64,000 bases of DNA. Source: Paenibacillus sp. BJ-4 (lineage in GTDB: Bacteria; Bacillota; Bacilli; Paenibacillales; Paenibacillaceae). Of this stretch, positions 16,209 to 23,728 are shown one piece after another; position 1 is the stretch's first letter; every line of letters begins with the position of its first letter. Position numbers and translations under genes: made by a program. The notes beneath the pieces were generated by a model. The model was not told the DNA's origin. It searched no databases and saw nothing but the letters and a program-made list of their open reading frames with translations. The stretch spans positions 34,344 to 98,343 of the forward strand of contig NZ_JAIVEM010000004.1 of assembly GCF_020404765.1 (NCBI RefSeq). The letters are read 5' to 3'.

Positions 16209-16996
16209 CAGCCATACAGGGTGAGCATCTCTTCTTACAGCGCGGATATTTCCAGCTGAACGATGTAAACATCACCTTGCCCGCCGGGAAGCTCACCGCA
16301 ATTGTCGGACCCAACGGCTCAGGCAAATCTACGCTTCTGCGCATTATGACCCGGCTGCTCAAGCAGGATCAGGGGCAGGTTTCCGTACTAGGTAAGCAAG
16401 TAGAGGACTACAAGCGGCGCGATTTTGCCCAGACGATTACGATGCTGCCGCAAATGAAGGATATGCTGCCGTTATTAACGGTTCGTGAGCTGGTCGCTTA
16501 CGGAAGATCTCCTCATGCCAAAGGCTTGAGAACACGACATACCGGACAGGACCAGCATATCGTGGACCATGTCATGGAAATCACAGGTATCAAGCCCTAT
16601 GCGGATCGGATGTTCCATACTCTATCGGGAGGTGAACAACAAAAAGCGCGAATTGCAATGACTTTGGCCCAACAAACAGGTATTCTTTTGCTCGATGAAC
16701 CGACCACTTTTCTGGATATCGCCCATCAATTTGAGGTTATGGATATGCTGCGGCGTATCAATCACGAGTCCGGCTTGACGATTGTTATGGTACTGCATGA
16801 TTTGCAGCAAGCTGCGGCCTATTGTCATCATATGATTGCGCTTAAAAGGGGACGAATTGCCGTTGCCGGCGAACCCCGTCAGATTTTGACATCTGATTTT
16901 CTTCGCGACATTTATGAAATGAACGCCACGATCAAATTCGAGGATGGCTATCCGGTCATTATACCGACCATACCACATCATTTAGGAGGAATTTAA
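16205..16996 (+). CDS. Heme/siderophore ABC transporter ATP-binding protein (second system)
   Basis: 263 residues. Walker [10 protein letters not shown], signature [10 protein letters not shown], Walker B ILLLDEPT and H-loop MVLHD are intact. It is of the FecE/FhuC/HmuV type and resembles the ATPase at 5284-6063 (both start from a short strand and have the TFLDI/TYLDM stretch after Walker B). ATGA overlap with the permease gene indicates coupled synthesis. The heme monooxygenase gene follows after two bases, so the imported substrate is probably heme. Confidence 0.88.
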   Translation: MTAIQGEHLFLQRGYFQLNDVNITLPAGKLTAIVGPNGSGKSTLLRIMTRLLKQDQGQVSVLGKQVEDYKRRDFAQTITMLPQMKDMLPLLTVRELVAYGRSPHAKGLRTRHTGQDQHIVDHVMEITGIKPYADRMFHTLSGGEQQKARIAMTLAQQTGILLLDEPTTFLDIAHQFEVMDMLRRINHESGLTIVMVLHDLQQAAAYCHHMIALKRGRIAVAGEPRQILTSDFLRDIYEMNATIKFEDGYPVIIPTIPHHLGGI

Positions 16997-16998
16997 AT

Positions 16999-17349
16999 AT
17001 GGTTATCGTTACAAATACGTCTAAAATCACACCGGGCAATGCCCATCTGCTCATCGAACGCTTCAACAAAGAAGGAAAAGTAGAGAAAATGGAGGGCTTC
17101 CTTGGTCTGGAAGTGCTGCTGACTGAAAACACGGAGGATTATGAGGAAGTAACGATCAGCACACGCTGGAAGGAAAAAGAGAACTTCCAAGGCTGGACGA
17201 AAAGCGAAGCGTTCCGCGAGTCCCATAGCCACCGTCAAATTCCGGACTACATTATTGAAAATAAAATCACGTTCTATGAAGTTAAAATCGTTCGTCATCC
17301 CATCGCCAACAGCGACTCCTCTTTGGCGAGTGACACCGAAGCCGTTTAA
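16999..17349 (+). CDS. isdG: IsdG-type heme monooxygenase
   Basis: 116 residues, ATG behind AGGAGGAATTTAAAT. The ferredoxin-like ABM fold contains Asn6, Trp66 (QGWTKS) and His76 (ESHSH), each exactly one position before the catalytic Asn7-Trp67-His77 of staphylococcal IsdG. By family it opens heme in the cytoplasm and frees iron, making staphylobilin-like or biliverdin-like products. It is the last gene of the Fur-controlled rightward operon and links both importers to heme use. The Ser/Asp-rich C-terminal tail (about 102-116) is extra. Confidence 0.92.
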   Translation: MVIVTNTSKITPGNAHLLIERFNKEGKVEKMEGFLGLEVLLTENTEDYEEVTISTRWKEKENFQGWTKSEAFRESHSHRQIPDYIIENKITFYEVKIVRHPIANSDSSLASDTEAV

Positions 17350-17371
17350 TCCTGAATCATAGCCTTAAAAA

Positions 17372-17424
17372 CAAAAAAAGCGGCTCCGCAGACAGCATTA
17401 TATGTCCGCAGGGTCGCTTTTTTC
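17372..17424. terminator. Intrinsic terminator after isdG-type gene
   Basis: AAAAAGCGGC...CGCAGACA pairs with TATGTCCGCAGGGTCGCTTTTTT; T runs on both strands let it serve the convergent MBL gene as well. Confidence 0.8.
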
Positions 17425-17446
17425 AATGAGTATTTTGTTGAACTCC

Positions 17447-18457
17447 TCAGATTGTAGTGGAGCTGCGGCGCCCAATTTTTAGCGTCTCTCCGTGCCCCAA
17501 TACATGGATACGTTCCTTCGCGATGCCCAAACGCTCGCGCTCGGCTTCGAGACGATCCAAGGCCTCTCTCGGCGTATCATCCGCCAGCTTAAAGGCTCCG
17601 TAATGCATCGGGATCATCTGATCTGCGCCGCAATCGACAAATCCTTGCAATGCCTCCTCTGGTGTCACATGCTGCGAGGTCATGAACCATTCCGGTTCAT
17701 ACGCGCCAATCGGCATAAAAGTCAGGTCAATGGCAAAACGCTCGCCAATCTCCTTAAAACCACGAAAATACCCGGTATCTCCCACAAAATACAACGTCGG
17801 TGCATTCGTTGAATCTGAATCTGCATGAGAATCTACGTCCGAAACGGACGTGGCAGAGCCGATCACCTGCTGCTCACTTTGCAGTATATATCCACCCCAA
17901 TGTGAAGTGTTGGTATCGAACGGCGTACGCCGTGTCCAGTGCTGTGCCGGAACAAATGTAATCCGCACCCCGCCTACCGTAAAATGCTCCCACCATTGCA
18001 GCTCATGGCAATTGCGAAAGCCTTTGCGGACCATTTTCGACTTTAGCCCCGAGGGTACGAGCATAAGCGTGTCTGCGCGATATAATTTGCGCAACGATTG
18101 TATATGTAAGTGATCATAATGCGAATGGGACAACAGAATGATATCCAGCGGCGGTACATCCTGAATGCGAATGCCAGGCGGAGCCAACCTTTTGTCCAAG
18201 GCCATACGCTCGGCCCATACCGGATCAGTGATGATATTCAGCCCAAGATACTGGATGAAAAAGGTGGAATGCCCTACCCAGGTTGCTGTCGTCATTTCCC
18301 GATTACTGTGCAAAAACTCCAGCTCTGGAGGATGGTTTGGCACAACGAACGTATAATCCTTTATTTTGCTGCGTCGCTCCTGCCGCCATTGTCTGAATTG
18401 CTTGATGGTTTTATCGGTATTTACATGATCCATATTGTTAAAACGAACTTTGGGCAT
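17447..18457 (-). CDS. MBL-fold metal-dependent hydrolase (UlaG/NAPE-PLD-like)
   Basis: 336 residues from the ATG at 18457 (CAGGGAGGGAATTACATC upstream); an upstream in-frame start has no ribosome site. The metallo-beta-lactamase motif is SHSHYDHL, followed by VPAQHWTRR, YFVGDTGYF and MPMHYGAF ligands for two metal ions. N-terminal sequence WVGHSTFFIQYLGLNIITDPVW places it with the UlaG/NAPE-PLD-like L-ascorbate-lactonase or phospholipase branch. The natural substrate cannot be told from sequence. A Ser/Asp-rich insert (about 215-230) is unusual. It is a cytoplasmic, single-gene unit convergent with the heme operon. Confidence 0.85.
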   Translation of the reverse strand: MPKVRFNNMDHVNTDKTIKQFRQWRQERRSKIKDYTFVVPNHPPELEFLHSNREMTTATWVGHSTFFIQYLGLNIITDPVWAERMALDKRLAPPGIRIQDVPPLDIILLSHSHYDHLHIQSLRKLYRADTLMLVPSGLKSKMVRKGFRNCHELQWWEHFTVGGVRITFVPAQHWTRRTPFDTNTSHWGGYILQSEQQVIGSATSVSDVDSHADSDSTNAPTLYFVGDTGYFRGFKEIGERFAIDLTFMPIGAYEPEWFMTSQHVTPEEALQGFVDCGADQMIPMHYGAFKLADDTPREALDRLEAERERLGIAKERIHVLGHGETLKIGRRSSTTI

Positions 18458-18628
18458 GATGTAATTCCCTCCCTGACAAACCCGTTCTCCCAAGTGATCC
18501 AAAGGGTTTCATTCATCTATATATTGTACACATGAGTATGAAAACCAAATGATACAACATGCTGGTATATGTAAAGTATAATTCAATCCCCAATCTAATG
18601 GAAATATGTAATGGAAATTCCACAGCAT

Positions 18629-18660
18629 ACATCAAAGCACATCAAGGCACATCAAGGGAC
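18629..18660. repeat. Three tandem 10-base repeats
   Basis: CATCAAAGCA, CATCAAGGCA and CATCAAGGGA follow each other in phase, between the MBL gene promoter region and the end of the cyd operon. Helical-turn spacing could suit a protein-binding array, but no factor is suggested by the sequence. Confidence 0.5.
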
Positions 18661-18698
18661 CCTCCTCATGAATCGGGAAGGCCCGTCTGCCGATGATT

Positions 18699-18809
18699 TT
18701 AGTCCTGTGGATTTTTAAAGCGTGCCGAATACATAAACAAAAACACAATCGCCACGACAATAATGATAGGCGACTCGTACATAATCGTAAAATGCTCGAA
18801 AGCAGCCAT
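18699..18809 (-). CDS. cydS: Tiny membrane protein, CydS/CydX-like oxidase subunit
   Basis: 36 residues with a GGGTGA ribosome site five bases before the ATG at 18809. The start is five bases beyond the cydB stop. The protein has one membrane span and reads MAAFEHFTIMYESP, then a hydrophobic helix, then SARFKNPQD. Small CydS/CydX subunits of about 30-40 residues follow cydAB in many bacteria and fill a groove on CydA. The FxIxY-x-x-P start resembles the Geobacillus subunit. It is co-transcribed with cydAB. Confidence 0.75.
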   Translation of the reverse strand: MAAFEHFTIMYESPIIIVVAIVFLFMYSARFKNPQD

Positions 18810-18814
18810 TGAAC

Positions 18815-19846
18815 TCACCCTTTCTTCCCCGTTTGTCCTCGCACATATTTTGCATCGAACAGGAACAGTCTTAAGATCAGAATTAGCGAAGGGATCAATA
18901 CCAGCAGTCCCGCACTAAACGCTGTAATCAATGCATACGCCATTACAGGGTTCGTAAAGCTGTCATGCACATTAATGTAGGGATACAAAACATACGGAAG
19001 ATGTGAGCGCCCATAGCCATACCAGGCAAATGCAAATTGCAGCATCACCAGGATGAATGAGGTTCCCAAATAGCGCCGTTGCCATACCAGATAAACAGCC
19101 CCCACAAAGCATATGAAGGATGCGACAAACATCCAGGCCATGCTCAGCATATTGGCAAAATGGTCCGGATTTTGTTTGTTAATCTGAAAAAATGCGAACA
19201 GACTCGCCAAAATCGTAGGAACACTCCAGAACAACGCGTATCCCCGTACGATTTCGAAAGCGACCTTGTCTCCCGCCCTTTTGGCATAAAAGGACAGAAA
19301 CATCGCAGATATATACAGCACACTCACCAGCGCCAGAATAATAACTGCCCACGTGTAGGGGTTGCTTAATAGCTGGCCCCATTGCAGATGAACACCTGTG
19401 CTGTTTTCCATAATAATGCCGCCTTCCGAAATGACGAGAACCGTGGACAGTGCCGCCGGAATCAGCAACCCTGTCGCACCGTACAACGCCATGTAGACAA
19501 TATTATTTGTACCGGAATGCCCATACGTATTGTACGCATAATACACTCCCCGGATCGCGAGAAGCACAATCGCAATACTGCCGGGAACGAGTAACGCTGT
19601 GCCATAATAATAAGCCGCATCCGGGAAGAACCCGTTCAATCCCACCACGAAAAAAATAAGAAATACATTCGTTACCTCCCACACCGGGGACAGATACCGT
19701 TGAATGATATTGTGGATTTTGTTCTGGTGACCTGTCAGCACACTGTAAAAGCTGAAAAAGCCTGCACCAAAATCAATAGATGCCACAACCAAATAACCAA
19801 ACAGGAAGGTCCACAAAATGGCGATACCGACAATTTCATAGCTCAC
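18815..19846 (-). CDS. cydB: Cytochrome bd quinol oxidase subunit II
   Basis: 343 residues, starting at a GTG that overlaps the cydA stop (GTGA), so translation is coupled. It has eight or nine membrane spans and the typical opening YEIVGIAILWTFLFGYLVVASIDFGAGFFS. With CydA it forms the membrane bd oxidase that passes electrons from menaquinol to O2 with high affinity and without proton pumping. Length fits the Bacillota short form. Neighbour genes are cydA upstream and a CydS-like tiny gene downstream; cydCD is not in the window. Confidence 0.93.
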   Translation of the reverse strand: MSYEIVGIAILWTFLFGYLVVASIDFGAGFFSFYSVLTGHQNKIHNIIQRYLSPVWEVTNVFLIFFVVGLNGFFPDAAYYYGTALLVPGSIAIVLLAIRGVYYAYNTYGHSGTNNIVYMALYGATGLLIPAALSTVLVISEGGIIMENSTGVHLQWGQLLSNPYTWAVIILALVSVLYISAMFLSFYAKRAGDKVAFEIVRGYALFWSVPTILASLFAFFQINKQNPDHFANMLSMAWMFVASFICFVGAVYLVWQRRYLGTSFILVMLQFAFAWYGYGRSHLPYVLYPYINVHDSFTNPVMAYALITAFSAGLLVLIPSLILILRLFLFDAKYVRGQTGKKG

Positions 19847-21189
19847 TTGCTTTCAGCCCCTTCCAGGCCCAGCTGCTTCATCTCTTCTACCGCATCCTTA
19901 TTACGGAATAGCTTGCTTAGTACCTTAATGGCCGAGAAGCACAACACGAGATACAAAATAACAAACAGCACCAGCATCCACCCGACACTGGTAGAGGTGG
20001 TTGCTGCCTCGGACACCTTCATGTATCCACGTAAAATCCACGGCTGTCTGCCGACCTCTGCGAACATCCATCCCAGTTCAATGGCCACCATAGCCATCGG
20101 TCCGACCAGAATGAGCGCTAGCAGCAGCCATTTGGGATATGGTTTGCGACCCGGCAAACGCTTGCGGATCAGATATAGCAGCGGGATGACCAAAATCAGC
20201 ACCCCGGTGGTAATTTTGAGGTCAAACATATAGTGGATAGACAGCGGCGGACGCTCATCTACGGGATAATCATTTAATCCCTTGACCTCCGTACTGGGCA
20301 AATTCCCGGCCAACACACTAAGCGCATAAGGCACTTTCAGGGCATACTTGATTTCACCGTTCTTATCCATGTAGCCGCCATATACAAAGGGAGCATGCGT
20401 CATCGTATCAAAGTGCCATTCGGCAGCAGCCAGCTTCTCAGGCTGATATTTGGCTAAAAATTTGCCAGAGGCGTCCCCGATCATTACTGTGCTGATGGCA
20501 AACACAATGGTGCAGGTCGCAGTCAGCTTCAGCGCTTTTTTGAAATACGGGTGATTACGCCCCCGCAGCATACTGTAAGCAGCCAGTCCCATCAGCACCC
20601 CGGCGCTCAATGTATACGAGGAAGCCAGTACATGTGAAACCTTGGTCGGCGTGGCCGGATTCAGCATGGCCTCGATGGGATGAATATTTGTCATGACTCC
20701 ATTTTTGAGTGTAAAGCCTTGGGGCTGGTTCATGAACGAGTTCACAGTCGTAATAAAAACCGCTGATGCAGATGAGGCAATCGCTACCGGGATAAGCAGC
20801 ATCAGATGAAAATATTTGCTTTTAAACCGATCCCAGGTGTACAAGTAGATCCCCAGAAATATAGCTTCGATAAAGAAAGCAAACGTCTCCAAAAACAAAG
20901 GCAACGCAATCGCTTGTCCAGCCACCCGCATAAAGGTAGGCCAGAGTAGGCTGAGCTGCAGACCAATCGCGGTGCCTGTAACGACACCTACGGCAACAGT
21001 GATGACAAACCCCCGCGCCCACCGTCGGGCCAACAAAGTATAATGCGGATCACCGGTTCGCAGCCCGCGCCATTCTGCAAGTGCAATCATTAAGGGTACG
21101 CCAACGCCGATAGATGCAAATACAATATGAACAAACAGGGTAATTCCGGTCAGCATCCGGCTTAGCAATACAGGGTCCAGTGAAGACAA
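19843..21189 (-). CDS. cydA: Cytochrome bd quinol oxidase subunit I
   Basis: 448 residues from a TTG at 21189 with GAAGGAGTGAATATCAT before it. The heme ligands are visible as His in FVHIVFAS (near 21), His in KVSHVLASS and Met in the later spans. The GRQPW signature (EVGRQPWILRGYMKVSEA) marks the quinol-oxidase family. The loop between spans 6 and 7 is short, as in Gram-positive bd oxidases. It carries hemes b558, b595 and d. With the qox operon at 50.8-54.8 kb the organism has two terminal oxidases encoded within 35 kb. Confidence 0.94.
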   Translation of the reverse strand: MSSLDPVLLSRMLTGITLFVHIVFASIGVGVPLMIALAEWRGLRTGDPHYTLLARRWARGFVITVAVGVVTGTAIGLQLSLLWPTFMRVAGQAIALPLFLETFAFFIEAIFLGIYLYTWDRFKSKYFHLMLLIPVAIASSASAVFITTVNSFMNQPQGFTLKNGVMTNIHPIEAMLNPATPTKVSHVLASSYTLSAGVLMGLAAYSMLRGRNHPYFKKALKLTATCTIVFAISTVMIGDASGKFLAKYQPEKLAAAEWHFDTMTHAPFVYGGYMDKNGEIKYALKVPYALSVLAGNLPSTEVKGLNDYPVDERPPLSIHYMFDLKITTGVLILVIPLLYLIRKRLPGRKPYPKWLLLALILVGPMAMVAIELGWMFAEVGRQPWILRGYMKVSEAATTSTSVGWMLVLFVILYLVLCFSAIKVLSKLFRNKDAVEEMKQLGLEGAESK

Positions 21190-21257
21190 ATGATATTCAC
21201 TCCTTCATTTCACATTTTAAAATAGGAAAAACATCGTGAATTGCTCTTGATTACCAG

Positions 21258-21359
21258 CTAAGGAGTCAAGCGAGCTATGCTTTTAATTACGGCGTACAGC
21301 ATAATAGCCGCAATCACAATACATACAATAATGAGCGTTCTTTCCTGCTTGCGGAACAT
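21258..21359 (-). CDS. Tiny single-span membrane protein upstream of cydA
   Basis: 33 residues: start ATG 21359 with GGAGGCGTTCCC upstream, stop at 21258. The sequence opens MFRKQERTLIIV, continues as one hydrophobic helix and ends IKSIARLTP. It lies 68 bases before cydA in the same direction. It may be a second small accessory of the bd oxidase or a leader peptide; no family is recognised. The strong ribosome site and clean membrane helix argue that it is real. Confidence 0.55.
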   Translation of the reverse strand: MFRKQERTLIIVCIVIAAIMLYAVIKSIARLTP

Positions 21360-21514
21360 GGGAACGCCTCCTTCACTTATCTTTTGGCGCATTTTGGTAA
21401 CCTACTCTCAGTTTGGTTCACTCAGCCGATTTTTAACCCTGCTTTGGTGCTGAATGTAGCCGTTTTTCTATTTAGATATTGTTTTATGCCTTCAAATCCG
21501 CTATATTAAAAATA

Positions 21515-21529
21515 GTTAGATAACCTAAT
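21515..21529. promoter_or_regulatory. Probable MarR operator 1
   Basis: GTTAGATAACCTAAT is an imperfect palindrome just upstream of the MarR gene and shares its TTAGAT-A-CTAAT plan with the perfect palindrome at 22122-22136. Confidence 0.6.
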
Positions 21530-21549
21530 TACATGAAAAGAGTGAATGT

Positions 21550-22104
21550 ATGCCGCCAAAACAACATAAGCGGGACACCGTTCAGCCCCCCCTTCCCCGT
21601 CTTGGTCCAAAGCCCTATCTGGAGTTAATGGATGAAACTGCTCTCCCGGAAACGGATCGGGATCTTGCCCGTATGGGTCTGTTTTTGCTATGGACGGGTG
21701 ATAACGTGCTCGACGCGATTGATCTGGATTTGTCTGCTTACGGACTGACAGAGAGCAAGCTGGATTTGCTGTTGCTGCTAACCCTGCACCAATCACAAAA
21801 TCAGATGAGCCCATCTATGATTGCCGACCGTCTTGGAATTCGACGCGCATCCGTGACATCGATCCTGGACTGGACAGAGCAAAGAGGATGGATTATCAGG
21901 GAACATACTTCCACAGATCGACGTAAGATTCATGTACGTATTACAGAAGAAGGCTCCCGGCTTGTACAACAGGTACTCCCTGTATTTTGGTCTTCCTGTG
22001 CTTCTCTGGCGAGCATTTTGGAGCCTGAGGAGCAGGTCGTTTTTTCGCGGATTATAGAGAAGCTCCACCATCATATGGAGCACAGATTGGGGGTGGGTAG
22101 ATAA
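21550..22104 (+). CDS. MarR-family transcriptional regulator
   Basis: 184 residues, ATG at 21550 with a modest AGAGTGA site. A 40-residue Pro-rich, charged N-terminal extension precedes the winged-helix core (about 75-140: MSPSMIADRLGIRRASVTSILDWTEQRGWI then STDRRKIHVRITEEG wing). MarR proteins bind palindromes as dimers and are released by small ligands. The MFS exporter gene follows by 90 bases in the same direction, and matching palindromes precede both genes, so it probably represses itself and the exporter. Confidence 0.87.
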   Translation: MPPKQHKRDTVQPPLPRLGPKPYLELMDETALPETDRDLARMGLFLLWTGDNVLDAIDLDLSAYGLTESKLDLLLLLTLHQSQNQMSPSMIADRLGIRRASVTSILDWTEQRGWIIREHTSTDRRKIHVRITEEGSRLVQQVLPVFWSSCASLASILEPEEQVVFSRIIEKLHHHMEHRLGVGR

Positions 22105-22121
22105 TTTTTTTTGAGTATATA

Positions 22122-22136
22122 ATTAGATTATCTAAT
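22122..22136. promoter_or_regulatory. Probable MarR operator 2
   Basis: ATTAGATTATCTAAT is a perfect seven-base inverted repeat around a central T, 58 bases before the MFS gene start. Confidence 0.65.
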
Positions 22137-22193
22137 AGCTTCAATTGTATACATTAACAGTTGATTATTTTGTCATGAAGGAGTGTTTAATGA

Positions 22194-23426
22194 ATGAGTA
22201 AATTACGAACAAATCATACCGCTACACAGAAGGAAACTACAGTTCTCCCTTATGGTTGGATGATAGTCATTCTATGCTGGTCAGCGGTTGCCGTCATGTC
22301 CAGCCTGTATGTAACAGTTCCTCTGGTTCCCCTCTTTGACAGTATATTTGGAATAACGCCTGCCGAAGCGACCTTGCCAGGCAGTATCTTTTCTTTGGGC
22401 TTTGCGGCGGGTTGCCTTGTTTATGGGGGACTGTCTGACCGCTTTGGACGAAAGCAGGTAATTGTCTACGGACTGCTCGCATTAACGATCATTTCGCTGT
22501 GCCTCGGCTTAACCAGTCAGTATTCGGTATTGGTGACACTGCGCTTGCTTCAGGGCTTGGCGGCAGCCACCTTTTCTCCCGTAGCTCTGGCTTACGCTGT
22601 AGATATGTTTCCGACCGAGAAGCGGGTAACAGCCATTGGCTTTATCAGCACCGGGTTTCTGGTAGCAGGTATTGCCGGGCAGGTATTTAGTATTGTTGTT
22701 AGTGAATCTATGGGATGGAATATGGTATTTCGGATGCTAGGCGTATTGTACGCCATAACCTTCCTGATCGTCTTTTTTTTCCTGCCTAAAGCTTCCTCAC
22801 CACAACGAGACGTCCGAGTTTTAGCGGCCTTCAGTCAGTTGGGCACCGTTGTGCGCTCGTATCCTTTATGGTTAAGCTACACGGTCGCTTTTGTTCTCCT
22901 GATGTCCTTTGTGAGCATGTATACCGTTTTAGGCAACTATCTGGGCGGATCCGAATTTGCCTTGAATCGCACACAGATGCTTTATGTAAGATCCGCTGGC
23001 ATCATCGGCATGCTTCTATCACCGTTTGCCGGAAAGCTAGCTCAAAAATTCGGTGTACATTTTATATTACGTACAGCTCTTGTCCTTGCCATTCTCAGCT
23101 TGGCGCTGATGGGAATGACGCATTCTCTTATCGCTATCGTGGTGTTGAGTATATGTTATGTAAGCGGCATTGCCCTCAGCGTTCCTTCACTGATTGCCAT
23201 TGTCGGCCAGCTTGGAGGTTCGGCAAGAGCGATAGCGGTCTCACTGTATACCTTCATTCTGTTTGCCGGTACGAGTCTAGCCCCTATGCTTTCTATTCGT
23301 TTGATGGGTGATGGCGGAAATCAGGCGGCTACATTTATGCTGCTGGCAGCTGTACTCTCTGTGGGCTTTATCGCCTCCCTGCTCATTCGCAACCACCAGA
23401 ACGATTCGCTGAAGCAGAATGCATAG
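22194..23426 (+). CDS. MFS (DHA1-type) drug/metabolite exporter
   Basis: 410 residues, ATG at 22194 behind GAAGGAGTGTTTAATGA. Twelve predicted spans; the MFS motif A is GGLSDRFGRKQ between spans 2 and 3, and span 5 holds a GFISTGFLVAGIAGQ motif-C-like stretch typical of exporters. It is most like the YnfM/AraJ group of 12-span proton antiporters. Placement behind a MarR gene with shared palindromes suggests ligand-induced efflux. The substrate is not apparent. Confidence 0.87.
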   Translation: MSKLRTNHTATQKETTVLPYGWMIVILCWSAVAVMSSLYVTVPLVPLFDSIFGITPAEATLPGSIFSLGFAAGCLVYGGLSDRFGRKQVIVYGLLALTIISLCLGLTSQYSVLVTLRLLQGLAAATFSPVALAYAVDMFPTEKRVTAIGFISTGFLVAGIAGQVFSIVVSESMGWNMVFRMLGVLYAITFLIVFFFLPKASSPQRDVRVLAAFSQLGTVVRSYPLWLSYTVAFVLLMSFVSMYTVLGNYLGGSEFALNRTQMLYVRSAGIIGMLLSPFAGKLAQKFGVHFILRTALVLAILSLALMGMTHSLIAIVVLSICYVSGIALSVPSLIAIVGQLGGSARAIAVSLYTFILFAGTSLAPMLSIRLMGDGGNQAATFMLLAAVLSVGFIASLLIRNHQNDSLKQNA

Positions 23427-23439
23427 TACAGTATCAAAC

Positions 23440-23560
23440 TATCTAGAAAAGCCTATGATTAGGGTAGAAATCCGAGGAAGTGATGCTTCCGAAGCGAGCT
23501 TTCCTATGGAAAGCTTTTAAAGCGACCGCTACGCTTGTACAGCACCATTCATCCTGTTTT
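23440..23560. other. Structured intergenic segment with small terminator hairpin
   Basis: AGCTTTCC (23497-23504) pairs with GGAAAGCT (23508-23515) and is followed by TTTAAA, a plausible terminator for the MFS gene. The flanking GATGCTTCCGAAGCG also folds on itself. The layout resembles an extragenic palindromic repeat; no second copy is present in this window. The rest of 23427-23728 holds no gene. Confidence 0.4.
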
Positions 23561-23728
23561 CACTTAAAAACTCCATATTCATCAGGCATGTTTATACGAT
23601 TTGTGTGAGATATGTCATTGCATTTTCCTCAAAATTACAAACTCTCTCTTTGGAGACATACGTAGAATGAGGTACAATACAGATAAGCTATATATGGAGA
23701 ACTTTTGAACAGGAGGCTGTACCGAGCT

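Noticed and set aside
16999..17349. Alternative call of ABM-domain antibiotic biosynthesis monooxygenase
   Set aside because: Asn6-Trp66-His76 spacing and the heme-importer operon fit IsdG-type heme monooxygenase much better.
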